64,000 nt of DNA from NCBI RefSeq assembly GCF_040267705.1, contig NZ_CP158374.1, forward strand, positions 558,001-622,000, in the 5' to 3' direction. The position numbers were made by a program, and so were the translations under genes. Positions 44,277 to 53,022 of this stretch are shown piece after piece (positions within the stretch are counted from its first letter, which is position 1; each line of letters opens with the position of its first letter). This stretch comes from Agromyces sp. G08B096 (GTDB taxonomy: Bacteria; Actinomycetota; Actinomycetes; Actinomycetales; Microbacteriaceae). The notes beneath the pieces are model-generated. The model was not told the origin of the DNA, ran no database searches, and saw nothing but the letters and a program-made list of their open reading frames with translations.

Positions 44277-44852
44277 ATGGATGACGTCCGAGTGCTCGCC
44301 GAGGCGGCCGCCGTCGAGGTCGCGCTCGACCCCGTTCGTGCAGCGATCCTCGACGCGCTCGCCGAGCCCGGCTCGGCGGCGACCATCGCGGCGGCCGTGG
44401 GCCTGACCCGGCAGAAGGTCAACTACCACCTGAAGGCGCTCGAGGCGCACGGGCTCGTGGAACTCGTCGAGACGCGCGCGTGGGGCGGCATCACCGAACG
44501 CGTCGTGCAGCGCTCGGCCCGTCACCTCGTAGCGTCGCCCGGCGTCGTGCAGCGCTCCGCCGTCGACCCCGACGCGATTCCCGACCGGATGTCGGCCGCC
44601 TACCTGATCGCGGTCAACGCCCGTTCGGTGGCCGAGGTCGGCGCCATCGCCGGCGAGGCATCCGGTTCCACGCGACTGCCGACCCTCACCGTCGACACGG
44701 TCATCGGTTTCGCCTCGCCCGAGGACCGGGCGGCGTTCGCCGCCGACCTGCAGACCGCGCTCGCCGAGCTCGTGGCGCGCTACCACCACGACGACGGGCG
44801 GCCGCACCGGCTGACCGTCTCGTCCTACCCGCGACCGAAGGAGACATCATGA
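44277..44852 (+). CDS. ArsR-type winged-helix regulator
   Basis: 191 residues. The winged helix is seen as LDPVRAAILDALAEPGSAAT, then TRQKVNYHLKALEAHGLVEL. The C-terminal part (SVAEVGAIAGEASGSTRLPT, LTVDTVIGFASPEDRAAFAA) is a helical region found in regulators paired with SRPBCC proteins. No metal-binding Cys set is visible. It begins 7 bp after its -10 and overlaps the SRPBCC gene by four bases (ATGA). Confidence 0.85.
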   Translation: MDDVRVLAEAAAVEVALDPVRAAILDALAEPGSAATIAAAVGLTRQKVNYHLKALEAHGLVELVETRAWGGITERVVQRSARHLVASPGVVQRSAVDPDAIPDRMSAAYLIAVNARSVAEVGAIAGEASGSTRLPTLTVDTVIGFASPEDRAAFAADLQTALAELVARYHHDDGRPHRLTVSSYPRPKETS

Positions 44853-45391
44853 ACCAGTCAGAAGCATCCGGCCAGGCGCAGCCCGCGCCCGGCGAGTACC
44901 GCATGGAGCGCACCTACGAGGTGGCCGCCACGCCCGAGCAGGTGTGGGAGGCCATCGCGACCGCCGAGGGCATCTCGTCGTGGATGGTGCCGGCCCGGCT
45001 CGATCCGCGCGTCGGCGGCGAGGTGTCGTTCGATCTCGGCGAGATGAATTCGACGGGCGTCGTCACCGACTACTCGCCGAACACCCGGTTCGCATACGAT
45101 GAGCCATGGCCGATCGCGGAGCGTCCTGAAGACGTCGCGCCCGACATGGCGGAGTGGTTCGCGTCGATCGGGGTGCCGCTCGCCGAGGTGTGCGACGGAC
45201 TCGATGCCGTGTCGCCGATCGCGACGGAGTTCCTCGTGGAGTCGGCGTCGGGCGGCAGTTGCGTGATCCGCGTCGTCACGAGCGCGTACGGCAGCGGCGC
45301 CGACTGGGAGCGTGAGTTCTTCGCCGAGATGGCCGAGAGTCTCGCCCCGATCCTCGACCGGCTCGCGGCACGGTTCCCGGTCGCGGTGTAG
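44849..45391 (+). CDS. SRPBCC (AHSA1-type) domain protein
   Basis: 180 residues. The START/SRPBCC fold shows as YRMERTYEVAATPEQVWEAI, WMVPARLDPRVGGEVSFDLG and RFAYDEPW. The hydrophobic cavity of this family binds lipids or small ligands, and ArsR-SRPBCC pairs are widespread, the SRPBCC member often being of unknown ligand. The start overlaps the regulator's stop. A strong hairpin follows directly. Confidence 0.85.
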   Translation: MNQSEASGQAQPAPGEYRMERTYEVAATPEQVWEAIATAEGISSWMVPARLDPRVGGEVSFDLGEMNSTGVVTDYSPNTRFAYDEPWPIAERPEDVAPDMAEWFASIGVPLAEVCDGLDAVSPIATEFLVESASGGSCVIRVVTSAYGSGADWEREFFAEMAESLAPILDRLAARFPVAV

Positions 45392-45427
45392 GACGAGGGG
45401 CCCCGGCATCCGCCGGGGCCCCTCGTC
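45392..45427. terminator. Strong bidirectional hairpin terminator
   Basis: GACGAGGGGCCCCGGC (45392-45407), loop ATCC, GCCGGGGCCCCTCGTC (45412-45427): a perfect 16-bp stem with a 4-nt loop between convergent genes. Confidence 0.85.
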
Positions 45428-45442
45428 TGCAGCGGCTCGCCG

Positions 45443-46540
45443 CTACTGCACGTTGGTGAAGATCGCGTCCTCGTAGAGGAAGCCGGGCGCGACCTGCAGC
45501 GTCAGCGACGCCGGGTCGGCGACCGACCACGCCGACTGCCACGTCACCGACTGGCCGGGCAGCAGCACGTTCGTCGGCGGCAGCCCGATGTCGGTCCCGT
45601 CGGCCGTGAAGTCGAAGATCTCGCTCGCCTCCTGGCCGCCCGACGACAGCTGCGGCATCGGCAGCGGGTCGAGGTTCTCGGTGGAGTTGTTCGTGATCGT
45701 CATCGTGAACACGATGTTGGCCGCCTGATCGGCGCCGGCGGCGTACTCGCTCGGGGTGTACGGCGCCGGAGCGGAGACGTTCAGCTCGACGTCGTCCTCG
45801 TAGACCATGGTGTCGCCGAAGGCGAGGGTCTCGGCGGGCTGCTCGACGGGCTCCTCGGGCGCGTCGGACTCCTCCGCCGGCAGCTCGCTGGAGCTGGAGC
45901 CGCCGGTCGTGCCGTCGACGGCGTCGCTGAACGCGTTCGACGCGACGACGACGAAGACGATGACACCGACGATCGTGCCGACGATCGACACGGCGAGTCC
46001 GGTGATGGCCGGCCACTTCGCGCCCTTCAGGAAGAGCGCGACGATGGACAGCACGAAGGCGATGGGCAGCAGCACCCAGCCGACGATCAGGGCGCCGGGG
46101 ATGCACGCGAAGATGAAGCCGACCGCCGCGACCGCGAGCGCGATGATGCCGAGCACGTGCGGCTTGCGGCTCTGCTGCGGTGCGGAGCCGCCGGGCGGCA
46201 CCGGTGCGCCCGGGTATCCGCTCCCGTACGGCGAAACGGGCGGTACGGCGGATGCCTCGCCCGCTGCATACGCCGGCACGCCGGTGCCGACCTGGGCGGT
46301 GGCCCCGGCGGGTGCGGCGAAGCCGGCGGGTGCGCCGACCCCGGCGGGTGCGCTCTCGACGGGCGGCACGGCGGCAGCGGGTGCGCTCTCGACCGGCGGT
46401 ACGGCGGCCGCGTCGGGGGCGGCGGCGGGCGGAGCGGGCATGCGGTGCTCCGTCCAGGCCGAGCCGTCCCAGTACCGAAGCGTGCCCGTACCGGAACCGT
46501 CGTCGTACCAGCCAGCAGGGGTCGCGTTCGGATCACTCAT
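45443..46540 (-). CDS. DUF2510 membrane protein with extracytoplasmic Ig-like domain
   Basis: 365 residues from the ATG at 46540. The N-terminal DUF2510 motif is PAGWYDDGSGTGTLRYWDGS. A Pro/Ala/Gly-rich linker, two or three membrane segments (about 145-225) and a beta-rich domain (VYEDDVELNVSAPAPYTPSE, DPLPMPQLSSGG) follow, similar to DUF4352 proteins. DUF2510 is common in actinobacterial membrane proteins of unknown role. It ends opposite the terminator at 45392. Confidence 0.8.
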   Translation of the reverse strand: MSDPNATPAGWYDDGSGTGTLRYWDGSAWTEHRMPAPPAAAPDAAAVPPVESAPAAAVPPVESAPAGVGAPAGFAAPAGATAQVGTGVPAYAAGEASAVPPVSPYGSGYPGAPVPPGGSAPQQSRKPHVLGIIALAVAAVGFIFACIPGALIVGWVLLPIAFVLSIVALFLKGAKWPAITGLAVSIVGTIVGVIVFVVVASNAFSDAVDGTTGGSSSSELPAEESDAPEEPVEQPAETLAFGDTMVYEDDVELNVSAPAPYTPSEYAAGADQAANIVFTMTITNNSTENLDPLPMPQLSSGGQEASEIFDFTADGTDIGLPPTNVLLPGQSVTWQSAWSVADPASLTLQVAPGFLYEDAIFTNVQ

Positions 46541-46613
46541 CCCTCGATGCTGGCAGAACCGCGAGAACGGGGTCGACGAAGGGATGCCCCCAGAATGGGG
46601 GCCACCGGTGGGG

Positions 46614-48353
46614 TCACCGAACGCCGAGGGGCTGAGCGGGCGAGACGTCCCTGCCTTCCGGGGGATCAGTCTGCTCAGAGGCATCCACCTCGCCCGGGGC
46701 ATCCGTCTCGCCCGTCGCGCCGACCGCCCGCGTGCCCAGCTCGATGCGGTCTTCGAAGAAGAACCGCGACAGCCGCACGCGGAGGCGCTGGGCGATCGAG
46801 ATCCGGCCGCGTGCGTCCGGGCGCAGCATCAGCGGTTGCGGCTGGTCGCTCGCGGTGATCCGCCAGCGCTCGCACGCGTCGATCGGGGCGTGCACCTCGA
46901 CGTACTCACCGCCGGGGAGGCGCACGATGCGTCCGGTCTCGTAACCGTGCAGCAGCACCTCGCGGTCTTTGCGCTGGAGGGCGAGGCAGACGCGGTGGGT
47001 GATGAAGAACGCGACGGCGGGGCCGGCGAGCAGCGTGATCTGGAGCGCGAGGATGACGTGCTCGAAGCTCACGTGGAAGTGCGTAGAGATGAGGTCGGCG
47101 CTCGCGGCGATCCAGAGGGTGCCGTAGAAGACGATGCCGGCGACTCCGATCGCGGTGCGGGTGGCGGCGTTGCGGGGGCGGTCGAGGAGATGGTGCTCGC
47201 GGCGGTCGCCACTCGCCCACTCCTCGACGAACGGGTACACGGCGATCGCACCGAGGTAGATCGTGACGACCGCGAGCGGCACGATGACGGCGAGCGTCCA
47301 GGTGCGGTCGAGCCACACGACCTCCCAGCCGGGCGGCACGAGCCGGAGGGCGCCGTCGAGGAATCCGGTGTACCAGTCGGGCTGGCTGCCCGCGGAGGCG
47401 TCGCCCGGCGCGGCCGGGCCGTAGAGCCAGATGGGGTTCACGGTGACGGTCGCGGAGACGAGGGTCAGCAGTCCGCAGACGATGAGGAACAGGCCGGTCG
47501 CGCGTGCGGCGGCCGTGGGCCAGAGGGGGATGCCGACGATGTTGCGGTTCGTGCGTCCGGGCGCGGGGAACTGCGGCGGGCGCCGCTTCCAGGCGATGTA
47601 GCCGCGGAATGCGACGAGCCCGATGAGCAGCGCCGGGAACACGACGATGTGCAGCGGGTAGAGCCGTTCGATGATCTCACCCGGGAACTCGCCGCCGAAC
47701 AGTCCGAACGTGAGCCACGTGCCTACCACCGGGATGCCGAGCGCGATGCCCTCGGTGATGCGCAGGCCGGTGCCCGAGAGCAGGTCGTCGGGCAGTGCGT
47801 ATCCGCTCCAGCCCGCGGCGAGCGCGGCGACGAAGATGCCGAAGAGCAGCAGCCACATCCCGCGTCGCGGCCGCCGGAACGCCCCGGTGAAGAACGTGGT
47901 CGCGAGCTGCATGATGATGGATGCTGGCAGCAGCAGCGCCGACCAGTGGTGCGCCTGCCGCACGAGCAGCCCGCCGGGGATCTCGAACGTGAGCCGCATC
48001 GTCGACGCGAACGCCTGCGACACCTCGGCGCCGTGCAGCGGCGCGTACCCGCCCTCGTACGTCGTCAGCTCGCTCGAGGGCGTGTAGAAGAACATCAGCA
48101 GCAGCCCCGACACGGTGACGACCACGAGGCACGCGAACGTCACGACGCCGAAGAGGTTCGTCCAGTGCAGTGGGATGGCTCGCCGCCTGAGCTCGTCCGT
48201 GACATCCGACAGCTGCCGGCCGAACACGCGCGCCCGGCCCGCCCGTGCCGCGAGCCGATCCGTGACCGACGGCCGACGCGGCGGCCGCGCGCCGCGGCTC
48301 GCTCCGCCCCCTTCGTGTCGCTCGTCGCCGGTGGTGACCCCGCTGCTGCGCAT
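46614..48353 (-). CDS. Orphan cytochrome b (QcrB-like) with altered heme ligands
   Basis: 579 residues, ATG at 48353 with GAGGAG six bases upstream. It has eight membrane segments of the bc1/b6 type. Residues 131-160 carry RQAHHWSALL then MQLATTFFTGAFRRP; residues 231-267 carry LYPLHIVVFP then QFPAPGR. Against the actinobacterial QcrB sequence as I remember it, the first His of each pair is kept (135 and 235), while the second is replaced by Gln149 and Arg250. No iron-sulfur or cytochrome c gene is nearby. It probably carries one heme, or is a degenerate paralog. Confidence 0.85.
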   Translation of the reverse strand: MRSSGVTTGDERHEGGGASRGARPPRRPSVTDRLAARAGRARVFGRQLSDVTDELRRRAIPLHWTNLFGVVTFACLVVVTVSGLLLMFFYTPSSELTTYEGGYAPLHGAEVSQAFASTMRLTFEIPGGLLVRQAHHWSALLLPASIIMQLATTFFTGAFRRPRRGMWLLLFGIFVAALAAGWSGYALPDDLLSGTGLRITEGIALGIPVVGTWLTFGLFGGEFPGEIIERLYPLHIVVFPALLIGLVAFRGYIAWKRRPPQFPAPGRTNRNIVGIPLWPTAAARATGLFLIVCGLLTLVSATVTVNPIWLYGPAAPGDASAGSQPDWYTGFLDGALRLVPPGWEVVWLDRTWTLAVIVPLAVVTIYLGAIAVYPFVEEWASGDRREHHLLDRPRNAATRTAIGVAGIVFYGTLWIAASADLISTHFHVSFEHVILALQITLLAGPAVAFFITHRVCLALQRKDREVLLHGYETGRIVRLPGGEYVEVHAPIDACERWRITASDQPQPLMLRPDARGRISIAQRLRVRLSRFFFEDRIELGTRAVGATGETDAPGEVDASEQTDPPEGRDVSPAQPLGVR

Positions 48354-48472
48354 CCGCTGCTCCTCGATCGGCTCTCACTCATATGACGCCGCAGCGGTCG
48401 GATTTGTGACAGGTGAGGGCGGATGCTCCGGGCATGGAGCCGGCTCCCAGCCGCGCCCCTAGGATCGAGGAC

Positions 48473-49831
48473 ATGGCCGGGTTCTGGGGCAAGCGCAAGC
48501 GTGAAGATCAGGAACTCCAGGCCCAGGACGCCGTGCTGGCGAGCCGGGCCGGGACGGCGTTGGTCGCGGCCGACGAGCGCATTCGCGTCACCGCCGACGA
48601 GTTGGTGTTCGCCGAGGCCGAGCTCGGCCACGAGGCCGTGGGCCCGCTGCGGGAGGCGCTCGCGTCGGTGCGCACGCACCTCGGCGAGGCGTTCCGGCTG
48701 AACCAGCTGAACCACGACGAGATCCCCGACACCGCGGAGGAGCTGCGGCAGCGCAACGCCCGCATCGTGCAGCTCTGCGAGTGGGCCGAGGATCTGCTCG
48801 ACGAGCAGACGTCCGCGCTCGCCGAGCGCATCGCGCGGGCGCGCCGGGCTCCCGAGATCATCGCCGGTGTGCGAGCGGATGCCACGCGCCTGCGTGCCCG
48901 CATCCCTCAGGCCCGCGAGACGATCGAGCGCCTCGCCGCACGGTACGCGCCCGAGGCACTGTCGCAGGTGCAGTCGAACCCGGCCGAGGCCGAGCAACTG
49001 CTCGGCTTCGCCGAGCACAGCGCCGGCGTCGCCGAACGCCGGCGTGAGGCCGGCCAGCGCGAGCAGGCGAATCTCGCGCTCGAGGCCGCGACCGAGTCGG
49101 TGCGCCGCGCCGGCACCCTGCTCGACGCCGTCGAGACGTTCGAGGTGGAGGCGCTCCGCGCCGAGTCGACGCTCGCCGCGATCGTCGAAGACTCCCGCGG
49201 TGACCTCGCCGTCGCCCTGAAGGAGCCGCACTCCACCGGGGTCAGCGCTGCCATCGCCGATCTGCAGGCCGCGCTCGCCGCGCTACCTGCCGCCGGTGTG
49301 AACACCGACCCGTTCACGCAGCTCACGCGCCTCCGCGAAGCGAACGCCGGACTGGATGCCGCGATCGCCGCCGCCCGCGAACGCGCGGCCCGGCCCATCC
49401 CGCCGTTCGAGCACGTGCGCCACGCGATCGACGACGCCGACCGCCAGCTCGCCGTCGCCCGCGATGTCATCGCCGGCCACCGCGGCTGGATCGGCGCCGA
49501 CGCCCGCACCCGCCTCGCCGAGGCCGAGCGCATCCGCCTCGACCTCGATCGGTTCTTGGGCGTGCCCGCCTCGACCGTGCCGACCATCCACGAGGACCAC
49601 CGCGAAGAGGCCATGGCCATGGCCCGGCGCGCGGCCTACCTCGCCGCCGAGGCGCTGCAGCTCGCGACCCGCGACATCGACTCGTCACGCCCGCAGGACC
49701 CGTGGGGCGGCGGTGGCGGCTGGGGCGGCGGCGGCAACTGGGGCCGGCCCCGCGGCGGCGGCGGCGATGTGATGGGCGGGATTCTCGGCGGGCTTGTGAT
49801 CGGGAGTGTGCTGGACGGGATCTTCGACTGA
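48473..49831 (+). CDS. Cytoplasmic coiled-coil protein resembling the tail of TPM-domain proteins
   Basis: 452 residues from the ATG at 48473. TAGGAT ends seven bases before it, so the mRNA is probably leaderless. Nearly all residues are alpha-helical and highly charged (RAGTALVAADERIRVTADEL, FAEAELGHEAVGPLREALAS), ending in a Gly/Trp-rich tail (GGGGWGGGGNWGRPRGGGG) and a hydrophobic patch. This matches the long cytoplasmic tail of actinobacterial TPM-domain membrane proteins, but the TPM domain and membrane segment are missing. A shorter paralog lies at 54080. Function unknown. Confidence 0.75.
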   Translation: MAGFWGKRKREDQELQAQDAVLASRAGTALVAADERIRVTADELVFAEAELGHEAVGPLREALASVRTHLGEAFRLNQLNHDEIPDTAEELRQRNARIVQLCEWAEDLLDEQTSALAERIARARRAPEIIAGVRADATRLRARIPQARETIERLAARYAPEALSQVQSNPAEAEQLLGFAEHSAGVAERRREAGQREQANLALEAATESVRRAGTLLDAVETFEVEALRAESTLAAIVEDSRGDLAVALKEPHSTGVSAAIADLQAALAALPAAGVNTDPFTQLTRLREANAGLDAAIAAARERAARPIPPFEHVRHAIDDADRQLAVARDVIAGHRGWIGADARTRLAEAERIRLDLDRFLGVPASTVPTIHEDHREEAMAMARRAAYLAAEALQLATRDIDSSRPQDPWGGGGGWGGGGNWGRPRGGGGDVMGGILGGLVIGSVLDGIFD

Positions 49832-49936
49832 GGTTCTCGTCGCGGCGCGCGTCGGTACCTCGGCACGGCGGTCCGGCGTCTGCTCAGACGAAGCGGCGGC
49901 CGACGACGCGCCGGGATCGCCGGCCGCGTTCGCGGC

Positions 49937-50308
49937 TCAGTGCTGGAGCACCGCCCAGGCGAGCAGGCTGTCGATGCGACGGATGTCCGCCCCCTTGGTC
50001 AGCTTCACCTTGATGTGACCCGCCTTCGTCCACAGCTCGACCTCGGCATCGCGATCGAGCAGACCGCCGGCGTTCTCGGTCGACCACATGTGGATGGAGC
50101 TGTACGGCAGCGAGTAGATCTCGACCTTCTTGCCGGTCAGCCCCTGCGCGTCACGCACGATGAGCCGCTTCGTCGTGAAGGTCGCGGAGTCGCGGAAGGT
50201 CTGGAACGACGCGACGGCCTGTTCGCCCTCGACGAGCAGCGTCTGCACGTCGGCGGGAACAGGGATCTCGTTGCGCAGGGTCCAGGCGAGGATGGGTGCG
50301 GTTTCCAC
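49937..50308 (-). CDS. Bacterial PH-domain protein
   Basis: 123 residues. It reads as a single PH-like barrel (VEGEQAVASFQTFRDSATFT, RLIVRDAQGLTGKKVEIYSL, PYSSIHMWSTENAGG) of the bPH_1 family. No membrane segment or signal. These proteins are small and of unknown role. It lies between the TPM-tail gene and a lower-GC insert, but its composition is like the host's. Confidence 0.8.
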   Translation of the reverse strand: METAPILAWTLRNEIPVPADVQTLLVEGEQAVASFQTFRDSATFTTKRLIVRDAQGLTGKKVEIYSLPYSSIHMWSTENAGGLLDRDAEVELWTKAGHIKVKLTKGADIRRIDSLLAWAVLQH

Positions 50309-50553
50309 GGGGTGGTGTCCTTTCGTTCGATGCTTCGGCGGTCTGCCGACCGTCAGCGTCGAGCCACGGTGGCATCAGATGCCGCCGGTTCGGCTCGGGG
50401 AGGCAGCCGGGGATGCGTACGTTCGCCGCTTGATCGGCAGCCGTTCACTCTCTGGCGACGCGATGACACGGCAGGGGTTCAGCGTTCTGACGCCGGCGCG
50501 CGGTTTCCGGGCGCTCCCCCGAACGCCGCGCGGGATGACGGCGGCGGGCACCG

Positions 50554-50784
50554 TCAGGGAGAGGGAAACGTCTTCGAGATCGCTTCCACCAGCGCGCGGG
50601 CCTGGGTTTCGTCAAATTGGAGAGTCTGGGAGACGCCCGTTCCCTGCCTCTGATCCGAGCCGTACGTCGAAATCTGCAAGAGCCGACTCTGGGCCAGGTT
50701 GACGACGCTCCATTCGGCATCGACTTCCGTCGGGTGCGCCCGGGATGCGGTAGTGGTCTCACTGAAGGAACGGACTCGTGCCAT
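50554..50784 (-). CDS. Small conserved-looking protein, divergent from the MazG-helicase pair
   Basis: 76 residues from the ATG at 50784. TATGGT lies six bases upstream on the minus strand, which suggests a leaderless transcript. The compact beta-alpha sequence (AEWSVVNLAQSRLLQISTYG, SQTLQFDETQARALVEAISK) recalls a family of about 80-residue proteins of unknown function with a TYGSxxR segment, which I have seen next to DNA-modifying genes. It is only 96 bp from the divergent MazG-like gene, so it may belong to the same module. Confidence 0.55.
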   Translation of the reverse strand: MARVRSFSETTTASRAHPTEVDAEWSVVNLAQSRLLQISTYGSDQRQGTGVSQTLQFDETQARALVEAISKTFPSP

Positions 50785-50880
50785 GTGATGACCATATGTC
50801 TGCATCCGCCGAACGACGAGCCTGACGCGACCCTTTGTCCTTCTGAGACGGAGGGGGCGCCGCGCCCTAAGCTCGTCGCC

Positions 50881-51198
50881 ATGGGTACCGCGGCCAATCA
50901 GGCTCTCCGGTCGTTCATCGAGGAACGAGATTGGGCACAGTTCCACACTCCGGAGAACCTTGCGAAGAGCATCAGTATCGAGGCTGGCGAGCTGCTGGAG
51001 TGCTTTCAGTGGGGAAGTCCACCTGATGCCTCGAGGGTCAGCGAGGAGCTTGCTGACGTCTTGACGTACTGCATGCTCCTAGCTGATCGGCTTGGCGTCG
51101 ACCCCGAGCAGATCGTGCTCGACAAGCTGGAGGTCACCCGCGCCAAATACCCCGCCGACGTCGCACGCGGACGAAGCGACAAGTATGACCAGCTTTAG
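50881..51198 (+). CDS. MazG-like nucleotide pyrophosphohydrolase
   Basis: 105 residues from the ATG at 50881, with TAAGCT seven bases upstream and no Shine-Dalgarno. The all-alpha NTP-PPase fold shows the metal-binding pattern in LAKSISIEAGELLECFQW and VSEELADVLTYCMLLAD (E-x-x-E then EExxD). Members hydrolyse (d)NTPs to the monophosphate and pyrophosphate. The next gene starts 14 bp before this one ends, so the two are translationally coupled. GC is visibly lower than in the surrounding genes, as in the helicase. Confidence 0.87.
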   Translation: MGTAANQALRSFIEERDWAQFHTPENLAKSISIEAGELLECFQWGSPPDASRVSEELADVLTYCMLLADRLGVDPEQIVLDKLEVTRAKYPADVARGRSDKYDQL

Positions 51199-52927
51199 GA
51201 TCGAGCACCTCCCGTTCAACAAGGCGACGCTGCGAGATTGGGCACTGCCAGACGGCAGACACTCCAACTGGCCGGTCGTATACGCGATCAACGGCCGCAA
51301 TCAGGTCTATATCGGCGAAACCTTGAACGCTGTCGTGCGCATGAGACAGCACCTGGATTCGCCGTCGAAGCAACAAGAGAAGCTCGGCGCGGTGCGGATT
51401 ATCGTCGACGACACGTTCAACAAGTCGGCGTGCCTCGACCTCGAGTCGTACCTCATTCGTCTTTTCGCGGGCGACGGCCGATTCCGAGTCCTCAATCGAA
51501 ACGAAGGCATTACCGATGCCGACTACTTCGATCGCGCACGCTATCGGGCCACGTTCACCGAGATTTTCGAACAGCTGCGGGCGCAGGGACTCTTCGCTCG
51601 ATCACTCCCAGAGATCGAGAACAGCGATCTCTTCAAGCTGTCGCCATATAAGGCGTTGAACCAGGACCAAGCCGTGGCGATCGAGGACATTCTGGAAGGG
51701 TTGTTCGCGGACGTAGAGCGGGGTGAGGGAAGCACGATCGTCGTCCAAGGCGATCCCGGTACGGGGAAGACCGTCGTCGGAATCTTCCTCATGAAGCTGC
51801 TGCGAGACATCCAGATGTCGACGCCGAGCCATAAGAGCGACGCGGACTCGCTGTTCTCAGAGTTCTTTGTGGAAGGCTTCCCCGAGCTGCTGCGTGACTT
51901 CCGTATGGGCTTGGTCGTTCCACAGCAATCCTTGCGAGCGTCTATCAAAGATGTGTTCCGTCGCACTCCAGGTCTTCATCCCAGCATGGTCCTGACACCG
52001 TTCGAGGTGGGCAAGAGTGTGGAGCGTTTCGATTTGCTCATCGTCGATGAGTCACATCGGCTCACTCAACGTGCGAATCAGTCCGCGGGCACGCTGAACA
52101 GGGCCTTCACGGATATCACCCGTTCGCTTTTCGGAGCGGACGACCTGTCACGCACCCAGCTCGACTGGGTGCGAGCACAAAGCGCGCACCAGATCTTCCT
52201 CCTCGACGCCGCACAGAGCGTGCGTCCCGCTGATCTCCCCGCGCAGGTCCTTCGCGAATTGGTGGATGAGGCAAGGAAGACCCGCCGCCACTACCCGCTT
52301 CTCTCTCAGATGCGGGTGTTGGCAGGCGGTGACTACATCTCATACGTCAGGGACGTGCTCAGCGGGGAAGCGGCCTCAGTACTCGCCTTCCCCACTTACG
52401 ACTTGCGGTTCTTTGATGACCTCTCCGAGATGGCCACAGCGATCCGCGACCGTGATCAAGAGGTTGGCCTCGCTCGTATGGTCTCCGGCTACGCCTGGGA
52501 CTGGAAGAGTCGCAAGGATTCGGCCGCCTTCGACATCGAACTCGACGGGATCCGCCTCCGCTGGAACCGAATGCAAGTTGACTGGATCAATTCACCGGGA
52601 GCTATCGATGAAGTGGGGTCCATCCACACAGTCCAGGGTTACGACCTGAACTACGCGGGCGTCATCATCGGCCGCGACCTGCGGTTCGATCGCCACCGAG
52701 GGCACCTGAGAGTCGACCGTGCGTCGTACTTCGACAAGAAGGGCAAGGAGAACAATCCAGCGCGCGGTCTGATCTACACCGACGACGATCTGCTGCGGTT
52801 CGTCACGAACATCTATGGTGTCCTGCTCACTCGCGGGATGCGGGGCACATACGTATACGTATGTGACCCCGACCTTCGTGAGTATCTACGTCAGTTCTTC
52901 GGGAGCAATCCGACACCGGCGCTGTAG
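51185..52927 (+). CDS. GIY-YIG nuclease fused to DUF2075 (Schlafen-type) helicase
   Basis: 580 residues from the ATG at 51185. Residues 31-90 are a GIY-YIG domain (VVYAINGRNQVYIGET, catalytic-type Arg near 52-54, metal Glu87 in CLDLESYL). Residues about 155-570 are a DUF2075 helicase: Walker A QGDPGTGKT (188-196), Walker B LLIVDESH (284-291), sensor FLLDAAQSVRP and the family motif GSIHTVQGYDLNYAGVIIG. It should cut nucleic acid and use ATP to move along it. It overlaps the MazG-like gene and ends on a hairpin. Sample lines here are about 58% GC (35 of 60 bases), against 80% (48 of 60) at 61141-61200. Confidence 0.87.
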   Translation: MTSFRIEHLPFNKATLRDWALPDGRHSNWPVVYAINGRNQVYIGETLNAVVRMRQHLDSPSKQQEKLGAVRIIVDDTFNKSACLDLESYLIRLFAGDGRFRVLNRNEGITDADYFDRARYRATFTEIFEQLRAQGLFARSLPEIENSDLFKLSPYKALNQDQAVAIEDILEGLFADVERGEGSTIVVQGDPGTGKTVVGIFLMKLLRDIQMSTPSHKSDADSLFSEFFVEGFPELLRDFRMGLVVPQQSLRASIKDVFRRTPGLHPSMVLTPFEVGKSVERFDLLIVDESHRLTQRANQSAGTLNRAFTDITRSLFGADDLSRTQLDWVRAQSAHQIFLLDAAQSVRPADLPAQVLRELVDEARKTRRHYPLLSQMRVLAGGDYISYVRDVLSGEAASVLAFPTYDLRFFDDLSEMATAIRDRDQEVGLARMVSGYAWDWKSRKDSAAFDIELDGIRLRWNRMQVDWINSPGAIDEVGSIHTVQGYDLNYAGVIIGRDLRFDRHRGHLRVDRASYFDKKGKENNPARGLIYTDDDLLRFVTNIYGVLLTRGMRGTYVYVCDPDLREYLRQFFGSNPTPAL

Positions 52928-52947
52928 CCGACCGCTGCCCGTCGGCT
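52926..52947 (+). terminator. Hairpin overlapping the helicase stop codon
   Basis: AGCCGAC (52926-52932), 8-nt loop, GTCGGCT (52941-52947), starting inside the TAG stop codon and followed by TCGG. A plausible intrinsic terminator for the MazG-helicase pair. Confidence 0.6.
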
Positions 52948-53022
52948 TCGGCGCGTCCGCCGCCCGCCTACGGGCGACGCGGCGGGCACCGAGGCGAACC
53001 GAAGGCGTTGGAAGCATCCGTC

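Noticed and set aside
50309..50553. Possible extra genes between the PH-domain gene and the small conserved gene
   Set aside because: Open frames here are short, Arg-rich and without start signals; the sequence looks non-coding.
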